Positions 28,035 through 37,030 of a stretch of 64,000 bases of DNA are shown piece after piece. Position 1 is the stretch's first letter, and each line of letters starts with the position of its first letter. The position numbers and the translations under genes were made by a program. Under the pieces are notes generated by a model. The model ran no database searches. It was not told where the DNA came from and was given only the letters and a program-made list of their open reading frames with translations. Source of the DNA: Anaerolineales bacterium UBA6055 (GTDB lineage Bacteria > Chloroflexota > Anaerolineae > Aggregatilineales > Phototrophicaceae); the NCBI GenBank assembly GCA_002428985.1, contig DIYL01000057.1:186001-250000 (forward strand), in the 5' to 3' direction.

Positions 28035-30437
28035 ATGGCAGTCTATCTGGGTATCGATGTAATAGCATCACAAAACTTTCGAGTATTAGAAGGCAAACAT
28101 ATTGGATTGTATACGAATCCAAGCGGAGTGAGTGCTTCATTGCGTAGTACCTACGATATTCTACTTAACCAAGCAAACATTAATTTAGTTGCCTTATTTG
28201 CTCCCGAACACGGTGCATTTGCATCAGCTCAAGATAGCGTTCATATAGACACAGCAACGGATAGCAATACAGGTATTCCCATTTACAGCTTATATGGGAA
28301 TACACTCAAACCAACTGCAGAGATGATGGAGGATATTGACGTTATCATTGTCGATATTCAGGACATCGGAGTGCGATATTATACCTACACATGGACACTA
28401 ACTTATCTGCTTGAAGCCTGTGGGCAATATGATGTCGAAATGATGATATTAGACCGTCCAAATCCACTTGGAGGCAAACCTGCAGGTCCTGTTTTAAGTG
28501 AACAGTTTTCGACATTTGTCGGACGATTTCCAGTCAGTGTTCAACATGGTCTGACTATTGGTGAAATGGCAATATTAGTCAACCAAAATTGGAATCCATA
28601 TCCTGCCAGCTTAACGGTTATACCATGCCAAGGTTGGACACGAGATATGCAATGGTTAGATACAGATCTCCCGTGGGTACCTCCATCGCCAAATATGCCC
28701 CATTTTTCGACCGTTTTGCATTACCCAGGGTCATGTTTGCTAGAAGGAACAAACCTCAGTGAAGGGCGCGGTACAACTCTACCTTTTGAGATTGTCGGTG
28801 CGCCGTGGATTGATAGTGCAAAGCTTGCAGATAAAGTGAATGGTGCAATTTCATCGCAAAGTATCATGCCGACACGAGTTAGCATAGCACGACCACATAC
28901 CTTTAGACCGACAATTAGCAAATTTGCTGGGGAAGATTGTCATGGCATTCAATTACATGTCAATTTCCCGCGACATTTCAATGCACTCGAAACTTGGCTG
29001 ATAATCATCGACATAATCCGAAATCTATATCCAGATGATTTTAAATGGCTTGAACCACCCACTCCGTCGGAGCCGTATCATTTTGATCGGCTAATTGGCG
29101 TCCCTAATATTCGAGAAGAAGGTAATCTAGTTACAACAATAAAACGTGACTCTAGTCTTATGTCCTATACGAAGTTGTGGGATAATTTAACCCTATATGA
29201 CGTTAGGAAAAAACCAATGCCTCAGGCAAACAAAACTATACTGGATACAAGCGTAGCCGATAATATCACAGCACTCATTGATCAACATCTACCCGACACA
29301 TTCCCAGCATTAAGCATCTGTGTTTATCATCAAGGTGACATCGTACTGAATCATAGCTGGGGTTGGATTTCGCCAGAGCAACAAGATTACTCTATAGAAA
29401 CTGATACATTGTTTGATCTTGCGTCGGTTACTAAGTTATTCGTCGAATCAGCATTTCTCACTCTGGTTAGTGATGCTAAAGTAACCCTAGATACCCCATT
29501 AACCGATGTTATACCGGAATTTGCAAAACTTGGCGTTCGAACTGTGGATGGTGGACAAGATCCGTTTACCAAAGAACACCTACCGCCCGACCCTAGATTT
29601 AAAGATTCAATGATTAACCCACATGACGTCACATTTCGCCATTTATTGACCCACACATCGGGTCTCCCATCATGGCGTGATGTCTATAATCAAGCTAGTG
29701 ATGAAGCACCTCGCCCACCTCATAAAAACGAGATTGTCGAAAAATCACGATGGGGAAATGCACTCAAAGCTATTGTTCGTTATCCGTTTGTTGGTACAGT
29801 TGGCGATACCATCCGCTATAGTGATATTGGGCTGATGCTACTAGGTGAAGCAGTTGCTCGACTTAATGGATCAACATTGGACACTGCTATCTATGATCTT
29901 ATCTGTAAACCGTTAGGATTAGAATCCGTCACATACAATCCTGTTATTCGTGGTAGCACCCTTAGCAAAATTGCCCCAACAGAGATTGACAAATCTTGGC
30001 GTAAACGACGCGTCTGGGGTGAAGTCCATGATGAAAACGCAAACGGCATTGGTGGCGTCGCAGGACATGCGGGATTATTCGCGACTGCCAATGATGTAGC
30101 AAGGTTTGGGCTAGCATGGTTATCCGGTGATGAAAATCTCAGCATCAATAGTGGGTTACGACAACAAGCCACGCAAGAACAGGCAAATGGACAATTTCGT
30201 TTAGGTTTAGGTTGGATGCTCAAAGCAACCGAAGGTTCATCATCCGGCGATCTTTATAGTGCAACAAGCTATGGTCACACCGGGTTTACAGGTACATCAC
30301 TCTGGATTGACCCAGAGCAACATATTGTCAGCGCAGTGTTAACCAATCGTGTTTATCATGGGCGTGATCCTGAGGGTATTCATACGTTCCGTCGTGCTAT
30401 TCATGATCTAATTGTTCAAGGAATCCGTAGCTTATGA
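28035..30437 (+). CDS. NamZ-like exo-N-acetylmuramidase (DUF1343, GH171) fused to a class-C beta-lactamase-type serine hydrolase
   Basis: An 800-residue fusion. Residues 1-385 are the DUF1343/NamZ domain (LFAPEHGAF, DIQDIGVRYYTYTWTL, ILDRPNPLGG, LSEGRGTT), which in Bacillus removes MurNAc from the non-reducing end of glycan chains. Residues 410-800 form a serine hydrolase of the beta-lactamase/penicillin-binding fold. Its SxxK motif is SVTK near residue 467, it has a YSD second motif (usually YxN), and HTG in place of KTG near 755. In Bacillus subtilis, NamZ (YbbC), NagZ (YbbD) and the serine-hydrolase amidase AmiE (YbbE) are adjacent separate genes, so the second half may remove peptides from MurNAc. 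No signal peptide is seen. It overlaps the next gene by 4 bases. Confidence 0.85.
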   Translation: MAVYLGIDVIASQNFRVLEGKHIGLYTNPSGVSASLRSTYDILLNQANINLVALFAPEHGAFASAQDSVHIDTATDSNTGIPIYSLYGNTLKPTAEMMEDIDVIIVDIQDIGVRYYTYTWTLTYLLEACGQYDVEMMILDRPNPLGGKPAGPVLSEQFSTFVGRFPVSVQHGLTIGEMAILVNQNWNPYPASLTVIPCQGWTRDMQWLDTDLPWVPPSPNMPHFSTVLHYPGSCLLEGTNLSEGRGTTLPFEIVGAPWIDSAKLADKVNGAISSQSIMPTRVSIARPHTFRPTISKFAGEDCHGIQLHVNFPRHFNALETWLIIIDIIRNLYPDDFKWLEPPTPSEPYHFDRLIGVPNIREEGNLVTTIKRDSSLMSYTKLWDNLTLYDVRKKPMPQANKTILDTSVADNITALIDQHLPDTFPALSICVYHQGDIVLNHSWGWISPEQQDYSIETDTLFDLASVTKLFVESAFLTLVSDAKVTLDTPLTDVIPEFAKLGVRTVDGGQDPFTKEHLPPDPRFKDSMINPHDVTFRHLLTHTSGLPSWRDVYNQASDEAPRPPHKNEIVEKSRWGNALKAIVRYPFVGTVGDTIRYSDIGLMLLGEAVARLNGSTLDTAIYDLICKPLGLESVTYNPVIRGSTLSKIAPTEIDKSWRKRRVWGEVHDENANGIGGVAGHAGLFATANDVARFGLAWLSGDENLSINSGLRQQATQEQANGQFRLGLGWMLKATEGSSSGDLYSATSYGHTGFTGTSLWIDPEQHIVSAVLTNRVYHGRDPEGIHTFRRAIHDLIVQGIRSL

Positions 30438-31375
30438 GCCAGCGTTATTTTATGGGGATTGATGGCGGTGGCAGTAACTTGCGCATTGCCATTACGGATG
30501 ATCAATTGAATATAGTTTCAAAATATCAGGGGTCTACAGCAAACCCCAGTTTGATTGGTCATGATATTGCAAGTCAACACATTCAAAATAGTATTCAACA
30601 AACATTATCACAAAGTAATTTATCATCCGACAACATCACGGCGGTCGGTGTTGGCATCGCAGGCGCATCGAACTTACACAGTGAGCTTTGGCTGAGAAGT
30701 GTTATCAAACCTACCCTACCCAATACCCTAACTATCCCATCATCGGACCTTGAAATTGCGCTAGTCGGTGCCCTAGCTCAACGCCACGGTATCTTGGTCT
30801 TATCAGGTACAGGTAGTGCGGTTTTTGGTGTCTCACCTAATGGTGACACAATACAACTCGGAGGTTGGGGGTATTTACTTGGCGATACAGGTAGTGGTTA
30901 CTGGATTGGTTTACAAGCCCTCAAACGCATTATTCAAGATGATGAAGAGTATTATGACGAGTTTGTACATTTCGAATACAGTTCACTTAATCATGCCATT
31001 CTTGATCATTTGAAGTTATCTAAACCCCGTGATCTAATTCACTGGTTGTACCGCTCCGAACAGCCACCAGCAACTCAAATTGCCACAATCGCCCGTCTGA
31101 TTATAGATGAAGCCAACAAAAACAATTGGGACGCAATCAACTTATTACAGTCTGCAGCGTTACACCTCGCTGGGAAAGTCGATCTGATGGCACGACGATT
31201 AAATTATAGTGATGCACCAATTGCATTTGGGGGTGGCCTACTAGACAACGACAATCGGCTATCACAAGAACTTACAGAGCGACTTCGATTAGCCTATCGT
31301 CCAAGCGCCAAACATCCACCTGTTATTGGTGGCGCATTACTTGCTCAACTAGAATGGACTCAACAGACCTCATGA
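30434..31375 (+). CDS. BadF/BadG-type sugar kinase, probable MurNAc/GlcNAc kinase
   Basis: A 313-residue ASKHA-fold kinase. Its ATP-binding segments are MGIDGGGSNLRIAITD (phosphate 1), VLSGTGSAVFGV (phosphate 2) and IAFGGGLLDND (adenosine). GGWGYLLGDTGSGYWIG is the N-acetylhexosamine-kinase hallmark. It starts inside the stop region of the fusion gene (ATGA overlap) and overlaps murQ the same way. Because MurQ needs MurNAc-6-phosphate and no PTS transporter is present, this kinase probably phosphorylates MurNAc and GlcNAc in the cytoplasm, like MurK of Clostridium. Specificity is inferred. Confidence 0.85.
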   Translation: MSQRYFMGIDGGGSNLRIAITDDQLNIVSKYQGSTANPSLIGHDIASQHIQNSIQQTLSQSNLSSDNITAVGVGIAGASNLHSELWLRSVIKPTLPNTLTIPSSDLEIALVGALAQRHGILVLSGTGSAVFGVSPNGDTIQLGGWGYLLGDTGSGYWIGLQALKRIIQDDEEYYDEFVHFEYSSLNHAILDHLKLSKPRDLIHWLYRSEQPPATQIATIARLIIDEANKNNWDAINLLQSAALHLAGKVDLMARRLNYSDAPIAFGGGLLDNDNRLSQELTERLRLAYRPSAKHPPVIGGALLAQLEWTQQTS

Positions 31376-32262
31376 ATATGACAACCGAAACACCTAACCC
31401 AAACACAATAGATATTGACAGCTTATCTACTGAAGAAATAGTCGCGACAATCAATCGAGAAGATGCAAAAGTCGCGCTCGCCATTGAAAAAGTAACACCA
31501 GCTATTGCAACCGCTGTTGACGCTATTGCAGAATCAATTCGTAATGGTGGACGCCTCATTTATGTCGGAGCCGGTACAAGTGGTCGACTTGGTATTTTAG
31601 ATGCAGCAGAATGTGTACCAACCTTCAGCGCACCCCCTCATTTGGTGCAGGGCATTATCGCAGGTGGAGAGAAAGCACTTGTCACTGCAGTTGAAGGTGC
31701 AGAAGACTACCCAGAACACGGGCAATGTGATTTAGAAAACCTTGAACTTACCGCAAAAGACATTGTTTGTGGAATTGCCGCTAGCGGACGTACACCTTAT
31801 GTGATTGGTGCGCTAGAATATGCAAACTCTATACAATCAAAGACTATTGCAATCGCCTGCAACGTGCCATCCCCTATCCTAGAAGTAGCTAATATTGCTA
31901 TTGGTGTTGAGGTTGGCCCTGAAGTTATTACCGGATCAACACGTATGAAATCCGGCACAGCTCAGAAAATGGTGCTCAATATGCTCAGCACTGGCGCAAT
32001 GATCAAATTAGGCAAAGTCTACGGTAATTTAATGGTAGATGTTAAAGTCACCAACAAAAAGCTAGTTGAACGTGCTCGTCGTTTGGTCATGCAAATTGCT
32101 GATGTTGATGAAACGAGAGCAATAGAATTGCTAGAAAAGTCTCAAAATACAGTAAAACCCGCAATTGTCATGCATCTCCGTAATGTCTCTCTAGACGAGG
32201 CTAATCAATTACTAAACAATGCAGACGGTATGCTAGGTCAGGTCATCCGAACACAATCATAA
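31372..32262 (+). CDS. murQ: N-acetylmuramic acid 6-phosphate etherase
   Basis: MurQ cleaves the lactyl ether of MurNAc-6-phosphate, giving GlcNAc-6-phosphate and lactate. The 296-residue SIS-domain protein has the diagnostic VGAGTSGRLGILDAAECVPTF stretch, with its catalytic Glu, near residues 65-85. Further family blocks are IAASGRTPYVIGAL and PEVITGSTRMKSGTAQK. ATG 31372 overlaps the kinase stop (ATGA), which suits this tight operon. An ATG 18 bases upstream is less likely. Confidence 0.96.
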   Translation: MNMTTETPNPNTIDIDSLSTEEIVATINREDAKVALAIEKVTPAIATAVDAIAESIRNGGRLIYVGAGTSGRLGILDAAECVPTFSAPPHLVQGIIAGGEKALVTAVEGAEDYPEHGQCDLENLELTAKDIVCGIAASGRTPYVIGALEYANSIQSKTIAIACNVPSPILEVANIAIGVEVGPEVITGSTRMKSGTAQKMVLNMLSTGAMIKLGKVYGNLMVDVKVTNKKLVERARRLVMQIADVDETRAIELLEKSQNTVKPAIVMHLRNVSLDEANQLLNNADGMLGQVIRTQS

Positions 32263-32275
32263 AGTGAGAAATACT

Positions 32276-33445
32276 ATGCCACAGCCGCTTTTATTCAGAA
32301 ATGCTCGCATTGTCACCCCAACATTCACCTATGAAAATGGATGGTTACTTGTAAGAGATGGTAAAATTTCAGCATTTGCACCATACAGCGCACCAGCAAT
32401 AGATGATGCCGATGTCATTGTTGCAGACGATCTGACTTTACTACCAGGTTTTATTGACATACATGCACATGGTGGTAATGGGTTTGATGTAATGGATGGC
32501 GATGAAGCTTCACTAATTGGCATCGCACAATATTATTCACGTTTTGGTGTGACCTCATTCTTACCAACAACTTGGACAGATACCCCAGATAACACATTAA
32601 ATGCATTGCAAGCCATTGCAGGATTACAAAACAAACAGATCCCCGGTGCAACTATTCTTGGCGCACACTTAGAAGGTCCGTTCCTCAATACGGACAGATG
32701 CGGCGCTCAACATAGCGACTACATCCGGCGTGCAGGTAAACGTGAAGGTAATGCATATTTAGATCTCGATGTAATTCGTTTACTAGCGATTGCCCCCGAA
32801 TTTAGCCAGAATCAATGGCTTATTACTGAAGCAGTCAAACGTGGCATCACAGTATCCGTTGCGCATTCTTCGGCAAGTTATGGTGAAATCCGCTTTGCAA
32901 CAACACTCGGGCTATCTCATGCTACGCATACTTATAACGCTATGACACCGTTGCATCACCGTGAACCCGGTGTTGTCGGCGCCGTCTTGAGTATCGACAA
33001 CATCACTTGTGAGCTGATCTCTGATTTAGTGCATGTACATCCCGCCGCAATTGATATTGTCTGGCGAACAAAGGGAAAAGATAACATTGTTTTAATTACG
33101 GATTCCACAAAGCTAGCGGGTATGCCTGATGGTGAGTATCATTTTTCACATCAAGATGTCGAGATGATTGACGGTACAATTCGTATTCGAGAAAGTGGGA
33201 CATTAGCAGGTACAACACTAACAATGAATCAAGCTTTACATAACTTTATGGCAGTCACAGGCGAACCGCTCGACAATGTGTGGCAAACAACCAGTTGGAA
33301 TCCTGCTCGTGTAGCAAATGTCATCGACCGTAAGGGGTCTATCACCATCGGGAAAGATGCAGACCTCGTTCTTGTCGATGACAATATGAGCGTGTTTATG
33401 ACTGTTGTAGAAGGGCGTGTTGTTTATCAACGTCCCGTTGATTAG
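32276..33445 (+). CDS. nagA: N-acetylglucosamine-6-phosphate deacetylase
   Basis: NagA deacetylates GlcNAc-6-phosphate to glucosamine-6-phosphate, the last step of the recovery route here. The amidohydrolase of about 389 residues has HAHGGNGFDVMDG (partial metal site), the metal-binding Glu in LGAHLEGPFLN, metal His residues in VAHSSAS and ATHTYNAMTPLHHREPG, and the catalytic Asp in LITDSTKLAG. ATG 32276 has GTGAG upstream. A GTG at 32264 is possible but probably part of that ribosome site. The gene ends 3 bases from the opposing enoyl-CoA hydratase gene. Confidence 0.94.
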   Translation: MPQPLLFRNARIVTPTFTYENGWLLVRDGKISAFAPYSAPAIDDADVIVADDLTLLPGFIDIHAHGGNGFDVMDGDEASLIGIAQYYSRFGVTSFLPTTWTDTPDNTLNALQAIAGLQNKQIPGATILGAHLEGPFLNTDRCGAQHSDYIRRAGKREGNAYLDLDVIRLLAIAPEFSQNQWLITEAVKRGITVSVAHSSASYGEIRFATTLGLSHATHTYNAMTPLHHREPGVVGAVLSIDNITCELISDLVHVHPAAIDIVWRTKGKDNIVLITDSTKLAGMPDGEYHFSHQDVEMIDGTIRIRESGTLAGTTLTMNQALHNFMAVTGEPLDNVWQTTSWNPARVANVIDRKGSITIGKDADLVLVDDNMSVFMTVVEGRVVYQRPVD

Positions 33446-33448
33446 CTA

Positions 33449-34249
33449 TTATTTGCCCTGCCAATCAACTGGGTATGATTTATCAAGCATAGCAGAGACG
33501 GCATTCATAAAGTCTTCAGTGCGGAATAATTGTGCCTGTGCCCATGCTTCTATTTGTAAACCACGCGAATTTTCCATAATATCATTGATCACACGCTTGG
33601 TATAACTGACAGCTAATGGCGAAGATGCACAAAGTTCTGCAACGAACTCGGCGACTTTGGCATCAACGTCATCTTTGCTATAAACATAATTCACGATGCC
33701 CCATTCCTGCGCCAATGTCAGGTCAAAATTACGTCCCGTCATAATAATATCCTTCGCCCGTGACGGTCCAACCAATTTCACAAGACGTACAGTACCACCG
33801 ACATCCGGAATAATACCTAACCGCGATTCCGGCAATCCTAATTTTGTACGTTCGACTGCAATCCGGAAATCACACGCTAATGCCATCTCGAACGCCATAC
33901 CTAGACAATACCCGTGCATTACACAAAGAACTGGCAAAGAACTGTTTTCGATTTTATTAAATACAGCTTGATATTTCGCAGTTAGAGGGAAAAGATTCTG
34001 GCGCCAGTCTCCACCAGTCTCCATCTCCATAGCAGCAAACTGTGTCAGATCAATACCCGATGAAAAGACACGTCCTTTTGCACGAATAACCACAACACGC
34101 GCCCCATCAGCAAATTCTATTTCAGCTTGATCAAAGGCAGACGATAATGCATCCAACATTTCATCATTCATCGCATTACGCATATCTGGACGATTCAAAA
34201 TCACTTCAAAAACTGCGCCATCGCGTCGTGTAATTATCACATCGGACAT
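33449..34249 (-). CDS. Enoyl-CoA hydratase/isomerase family protein
   Basis: This 266-residue crotonase-fold enzyme probably hydrates or isomerises an acyl-CoA. It shows RVFSSGIDLTQFAAME (first oxyanion-hole segment, residues about 57-72) and LCVMHGYCLGMAFEMALACDFRIA (second segment). GLPESRLGIIPDVGGTVRL places a Glu at the usual position of one catalytic acid. The C-terminal helices are typical. The exact acyl substrate is unknown. It converges on the recovery operon and has its own GGAG ribosome site. Confidence 0.88.
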   Translation of the reverse strand: MSDVIITRRDGAVFEVILNRPDMRNAMNDEMLDALSSAFDQAEIEFADGARVVVIRAKGRVFSSGIDLTQFAAMEMETGGDWRQNLFPLTAKYQAVFNKIENSSLPVLCVMHGYCLGMAFEMALACDFRIAVERTKLGLPESRLGIIPDVGGTVRLVKLVGPSRAKDIIMTGRNFDLTLAQEWGIVNYVYSKDDVDAKVAEFVAELCASSPLAVSYTKRVINDIMENSRGLQIEAWAQAQLFRTEDFMNAVSAMLDKSYPVDWQGK

Positions 34250-34359
34250 AATTTTTCTCCTTGTTAATAACGTTATTCAGACGAGTATACTGCATGTGAT
34301 GATCCACACTAAGGCATAATGCACAAAATAACTTCGCTTTATTGAGGCACAGTGAATGC

Positions 34360-34388
34360 TTGACAGGTTGATTACTGCATGTCACAAT
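34360..34388 (+). promoter_or_regulatory. Promoter of the attenuator-controlled aminotransferase
   Basis: A perfect TTGACA at 34360-34365, a 17-base spacer and CACAAT at 34383-34388 (four of six consensus bases). Transcription would begin near 34395, about 26 bases before the leader peptide. Confidence 0.6.
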
Positions 34389-34420
34389 CTGTGCAAAGAA
34401 TTTTCGTAAAAGGTAATCAG

Positions 34421-34483
34421 ATGTTTACAAGCGCAATGCGAAACACTACCACCAATATGGATGATACTAACTGTCCACACTAA
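34421..34483 (+). CDS. Thr-rich leader peptide of a transcription attenuator
   Basis: A 20-codon reading frame, MFTSAMRNTTTNMDDTNCPH, preceded by AAAAGG. It contains a Thr-Thr-Thr run (ACT ACC ACC, 34445-34453) and a fifth Thr at position 16. Its stop codon abuts the anti-terminator segment. The layout matches a ribosome-stalling leader peptide; the peptide itself would have no other function. Confidence 0.65.
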   Translation: MFTSAMRNTTTNMDDTNCPH

Positions 34484-34538
34484 ACGGGGTGTTTTGTTTT
34501 GCTATATACCAAATCTGATGCCCCGTAAGGGGTTTTTT
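34439..34538 (+). promoter_or_regulatory. Ribosome-mediated attenuator (1:2, 2:3 and 3:4 pairings) before the aminotransferase
   Basis: Segment 1 (CGAAACACT, 34439-34447) can pair with segment 2 (GGTGTTTTG, 34488-34496) over 9 bp with two wobbles. Segment 2 (ACGGGGTG, 34484-34491) can instead pair with segment 3 (TGCCCCGT, 34519-34526), six Watson-Crick pairs plus two wobbles. Segment 3 is the left arm of the terminator CCCC-GTAA-GGGG-TTTTTT (34521-34538). The terminator lies between a promoter and the start codon with no plus-strand gene before it, so it must act on this transcript. Stalling at the Thr codons would cover segment 1 and favour read-through. Confidence 0.7.
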
Positions 34539-34560
34539 GTTTATATATTAAGGAGTCCTA

Positions 34561-35880
34561 ATGGTCACCAACACACCAATGACAAGTCTCGATATACCGG
34601 AATACGCTGTAGAAGAAGAGTTTCGTATTCCATTAAACGACTACCCATCCAATATGAAATCTATCCCGCCATCACGGATGTTCACAATTAAAGAGGCACT
34701 CGCCACCTACAAGAAAAAGGCTGGTGATGATGCTCCAACTTATGACGCATCGCAAGGTGACGGTGGCGCAAGCCTACCCGGTGTTCCTGAATATATCCTG
34801 CGGGAAGCTCTGGAAATACAGGTCAAACATGGTACAGGATATGACAAACCCTTCGGAACCCAATTGTTCCGTGACGTATCCGCTAATCAATATTGGGAAA
34901 TCAATAGTGATACAGGCTGGGGTCCACAAAACATTGTCTTTACACAGGGCGGACGTGATGGTCTGATTAAAGCCTATAATTCGATGATCGCATTGGGTTA
35001 TGGAAATCTTGGCGATTTACTGGTTGTATCACGTGTTCCATGGATTAGCTATAATTGGGGTCCCTATGCAATTGGCATGAACGTTCTACGTGCCCCCGGC
35101 CAACCGGAAGAAGGGTGGCGATATACACCTGAAGGCATCAAAGCCTGTGTCGAAGTGGCTAAAAAAGATGGACGAAATGTCGCGGGCATTGTCATTACAT
35201 CACCCGATAATCCAACAGGTCGAACAATCCCTATCTCGGAACAAATTGAACTTGCCCAAACTGCCCTAGATTCTGGCATCGCATTTGTATTGTTTGATTG
35301 GATTTACCATTACGTGACCAATGGTGGACACAACAACATCAATGAGGTCTTAAATGCCTTTAGCCCAGAAGATCGTGACAAGCTAATTTTCCTTGATGGC
35401 ATTACCAAAAGTCTTGGCGCATCTAACATCCGTAGCGCACAACTTGTTGCTAGCGAAGCTGTTTGTAAACATATCACGAGTCAATCATCACATGGCGTGA
35501 TACCAAGTTTCTATGCACAAGCTGTCGCCATTGCAGCCTACCAAAAAGGCTTTGCAGAAGCCGCAGCAACCATCATTGGACCAACTAGCGAAAGCCGTCA
35601 AGTACTCCGTACAGCACTCGAAAATGAAAATATCTCTCATATCATCGGCGACGGATATTATGCATTTATTGATGTATCAGAATACATCGAGGCTGGTGGT
35701 TATAATGATTCAGAAAAATTAGGCGGTTATTTAGCTGAAGAATATGGTATCGCAGTTGTACCAGGTGTTTACTTCTCCCAAGCGGGTGCAAACTGGGTAC
35801 GTTTCTCTTATGCACAACCCCCTGAACGCACACAAAAAGCAGTTGATCAATTCTTCACCGGATTGAAGTCACTTAAGTAG
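34561..35880 (+). CDS. PLP-dependent aminotransferase, class I/II, substrate unknown
   Basis: This 439-residue fold-type I aminotransferase has SPDNPTGRTIP (about residues 218-228, the Asn and Pro of the PLP pocket) and ITKSLGASNIRSAQ (about 282-295, with the Lys expected to bind PLP). FDWIYHYV is the segment with the cofactor-ring partner. Its start has AGGAG five bases upstream. It is transcribed alone and controlled by the attenuator in its leader, so it is probably biosynthetic. The Thr-rich leader hints at an amino acid of the aspartate family. It could also supply the aminoadipate aminotransferase step missing from the lysine cluster nearby; neither is shown. Confidence 0.82.
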   Translation: MVTNTPMTSLDIPEYAVEEEFRIPLNDYPSNMKSIPPSRMFTIKEALATYKKKAGDDAPTYDASQGDGGASLPGVPEYILREALEIQVKHGTGYDKPFGTQLFRDVSANQYWEINSDTGWGPQNIVFTQGGRDGLIKAYNSMIALGYGNLGDLLVVSRVPWISYNWGPYAIGMNVLRAPGQPEEGWRYTPEGIKACVEVAKKDGRNVAGIVITSPDNPTGRTIPISEQIELAQTALDSGIAFVLFDWIYHYVTNGGHNNINEVLNAFSPEDRDKLIFLDGITKSLGASNIRSAQLVASEAVCKHITSQSSHGVIPSFYAQAVAIAAYQKGFAEAAATIIGPTSESRQVLRTALENENISHIIGDGYYAFIDVSEYIEAGGYNDSEKLGGYLAEEYGIAVVPGVYFSQAGANWVRFSYAQPPERTQKAVDQFFTGLKSLK

Positions 35881-35891
35881 ATCATACAATC

Positions 35892-35916
35892 GGGGTGGAT
35901 TGCAGAAGTCCACCCC
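35892..35916. terminator. Hairpin between convergent aminotransferase and fabD genes
   Basis: A GC-rich 8-bp stem GGGGTGGA / TCCACCCC with a 9-base loop lies between two stop codons. Only a weak T-rich stretch follows, so termination strength is uncertain. Confidence 0.5.
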
Positions 35917-35928
35917 ATTATCTTATAT

Positions 35929-36876
35929 TCAACTATCTAGAAAAGAACGCATCGCATCAACAGAATTTAGTGTCACACGGGTTTTCTTACGATCAATCCG
36001 ACGCATCAACCCGCTCAATATATCTTTCGATCCCACTTCAATAAATGTTTCAGCACCTTCTCCAATAATCGCCTGCATAGATTCCGTCCAACGCACCGTC
36101 TGCGTCAGTTGGTTATCCAGTTCCTCACGGATTTCGGCAGCAGTGTGTAATGACGACGCACTCACATTGCCATAGACGGGAATTTTGGGTTCATGTAGCT
36201 CGGTATTATCAACTGCAATTTTAAACTGTTCCAATGCAGATAGCATCAAAGGCGAATGTGCTGCTACACTTACCGCCAACTTGATAGCACGCTTTGCACC
36301 TGCATCAGGTGCAACTTCAACCAACCGCTCAACTGCTTCAATATCACCAGACACAACGGCCTGACCGGGACAATTATCATTGGCTAATACAACGATTTTA
36401 CCCGTTTCTTCTGACACCGATTTACACAAAGCGACAACCTTATCTGTATCCAATCCCAATAAAGCTGCCATCGCACCAGGATTATCATCTCCGGCTTGTT
36501 GCATCAAGCTACTGCGTTTATGTACTAATTGGACACCATCTTCATATGACATTACACCCGCTAGCGTCAATGCAGTCAATTCGCCAAGGCTATGCCCTGC
36601 CATCCATGCAGGTTGTATATCAGGAATTTCTTGTTGTAATACACGCCAAATGGCAACACTGGTTACATACACCGCCGGTTGTGTATTGATCGTCTGATTT
36701 AAATCATCTTCGGGTCCATCCCAACACATCGTAGAGAGTGCATACCCTAATAAATCATCAGCTTGTTTAAAGGTTTCACGCGCTATCGGGTAAGTATCGG
36801 CAAAGTCTTTCCCCATTCCCACTTCTTGCGAAGCCTGTCCGGGGAAAATGATAGCTGTTGTCTCCCAATTAACCAT
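35929..36876 (-). CDS. fabD: Malonyl-CoA:acyl carrier protein transacylase
   Basis: FabD loads malonyl groups onto acyl carrier protein for fatty-acid elongation. The 315-residue protein opens with FPGQASQEVGMG. It has the nucleophile elbow GHSLGELTAL with its catalytic Ser near residue 92 and the catalytic His in AAHSPLM near 200. ATG 36876 is chosen because GGAG lies just before it; the upstream TTG falls beyond that ribosome site. It lies downstream of rpmF, echoing the classical rpmF-fab order, but plsX and fabH are missing and a terminator intervenes. Confidence 0.95.
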   Translation of the reverse strand: MVNWETTAIIFPGQASQEVGMGKDFADTYPIARETFKQADDLLGYALSTMCWDGPEDDLNQTINTQPAVYVTSVAIWRVLQQEIPDIQPAWMAGHSLGELTALTLAGVMSYEDGVQLVHKRSSLMQQAGDDNPGAMAALLGLDTDKVVALCKSVSEETGKIVVLANDNCPGQAVVSGDIEAVERLVEVAPDAGAKRAIKLAVSVAAHSPLMLSALEQFKIAVDNTELHEPKIPVYGNVSASSLHTAAEIREELDNQLTQTVRWTESMQAIIGEGAETFIEVGSKDILSGLMRRIDRKKTRVTLNSVDAMRSFLDS

Positions 36877-36966
36877 ATCATTCTCCTTCTTCAATGATCA
36901 CATATAAATAAACCCGAAGAAGACACACTAGTTGTCTCTCAATCCGTTATTATCAAATGAATATGC

Positions 36967-36994
36967 AAAAAAAAACCGCGCTTAGTTTAGCACG
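36967..36994 (-). terminator. Intrinsic terminator between rpmF and fabD
   Basis: On the minus strand a 6-bp stem CGTGCT / AGCGCG (one wobble, six-base loop) is followed by a run of nine T. It should end most rpmF transcripts, leaving fabD to read-through or its own promoter. Confidence 0.7.
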
Positions 36995-37030
36995 ATTTCT
37001 TTGTTTACCCATGTGATAGTATATCGGGTC

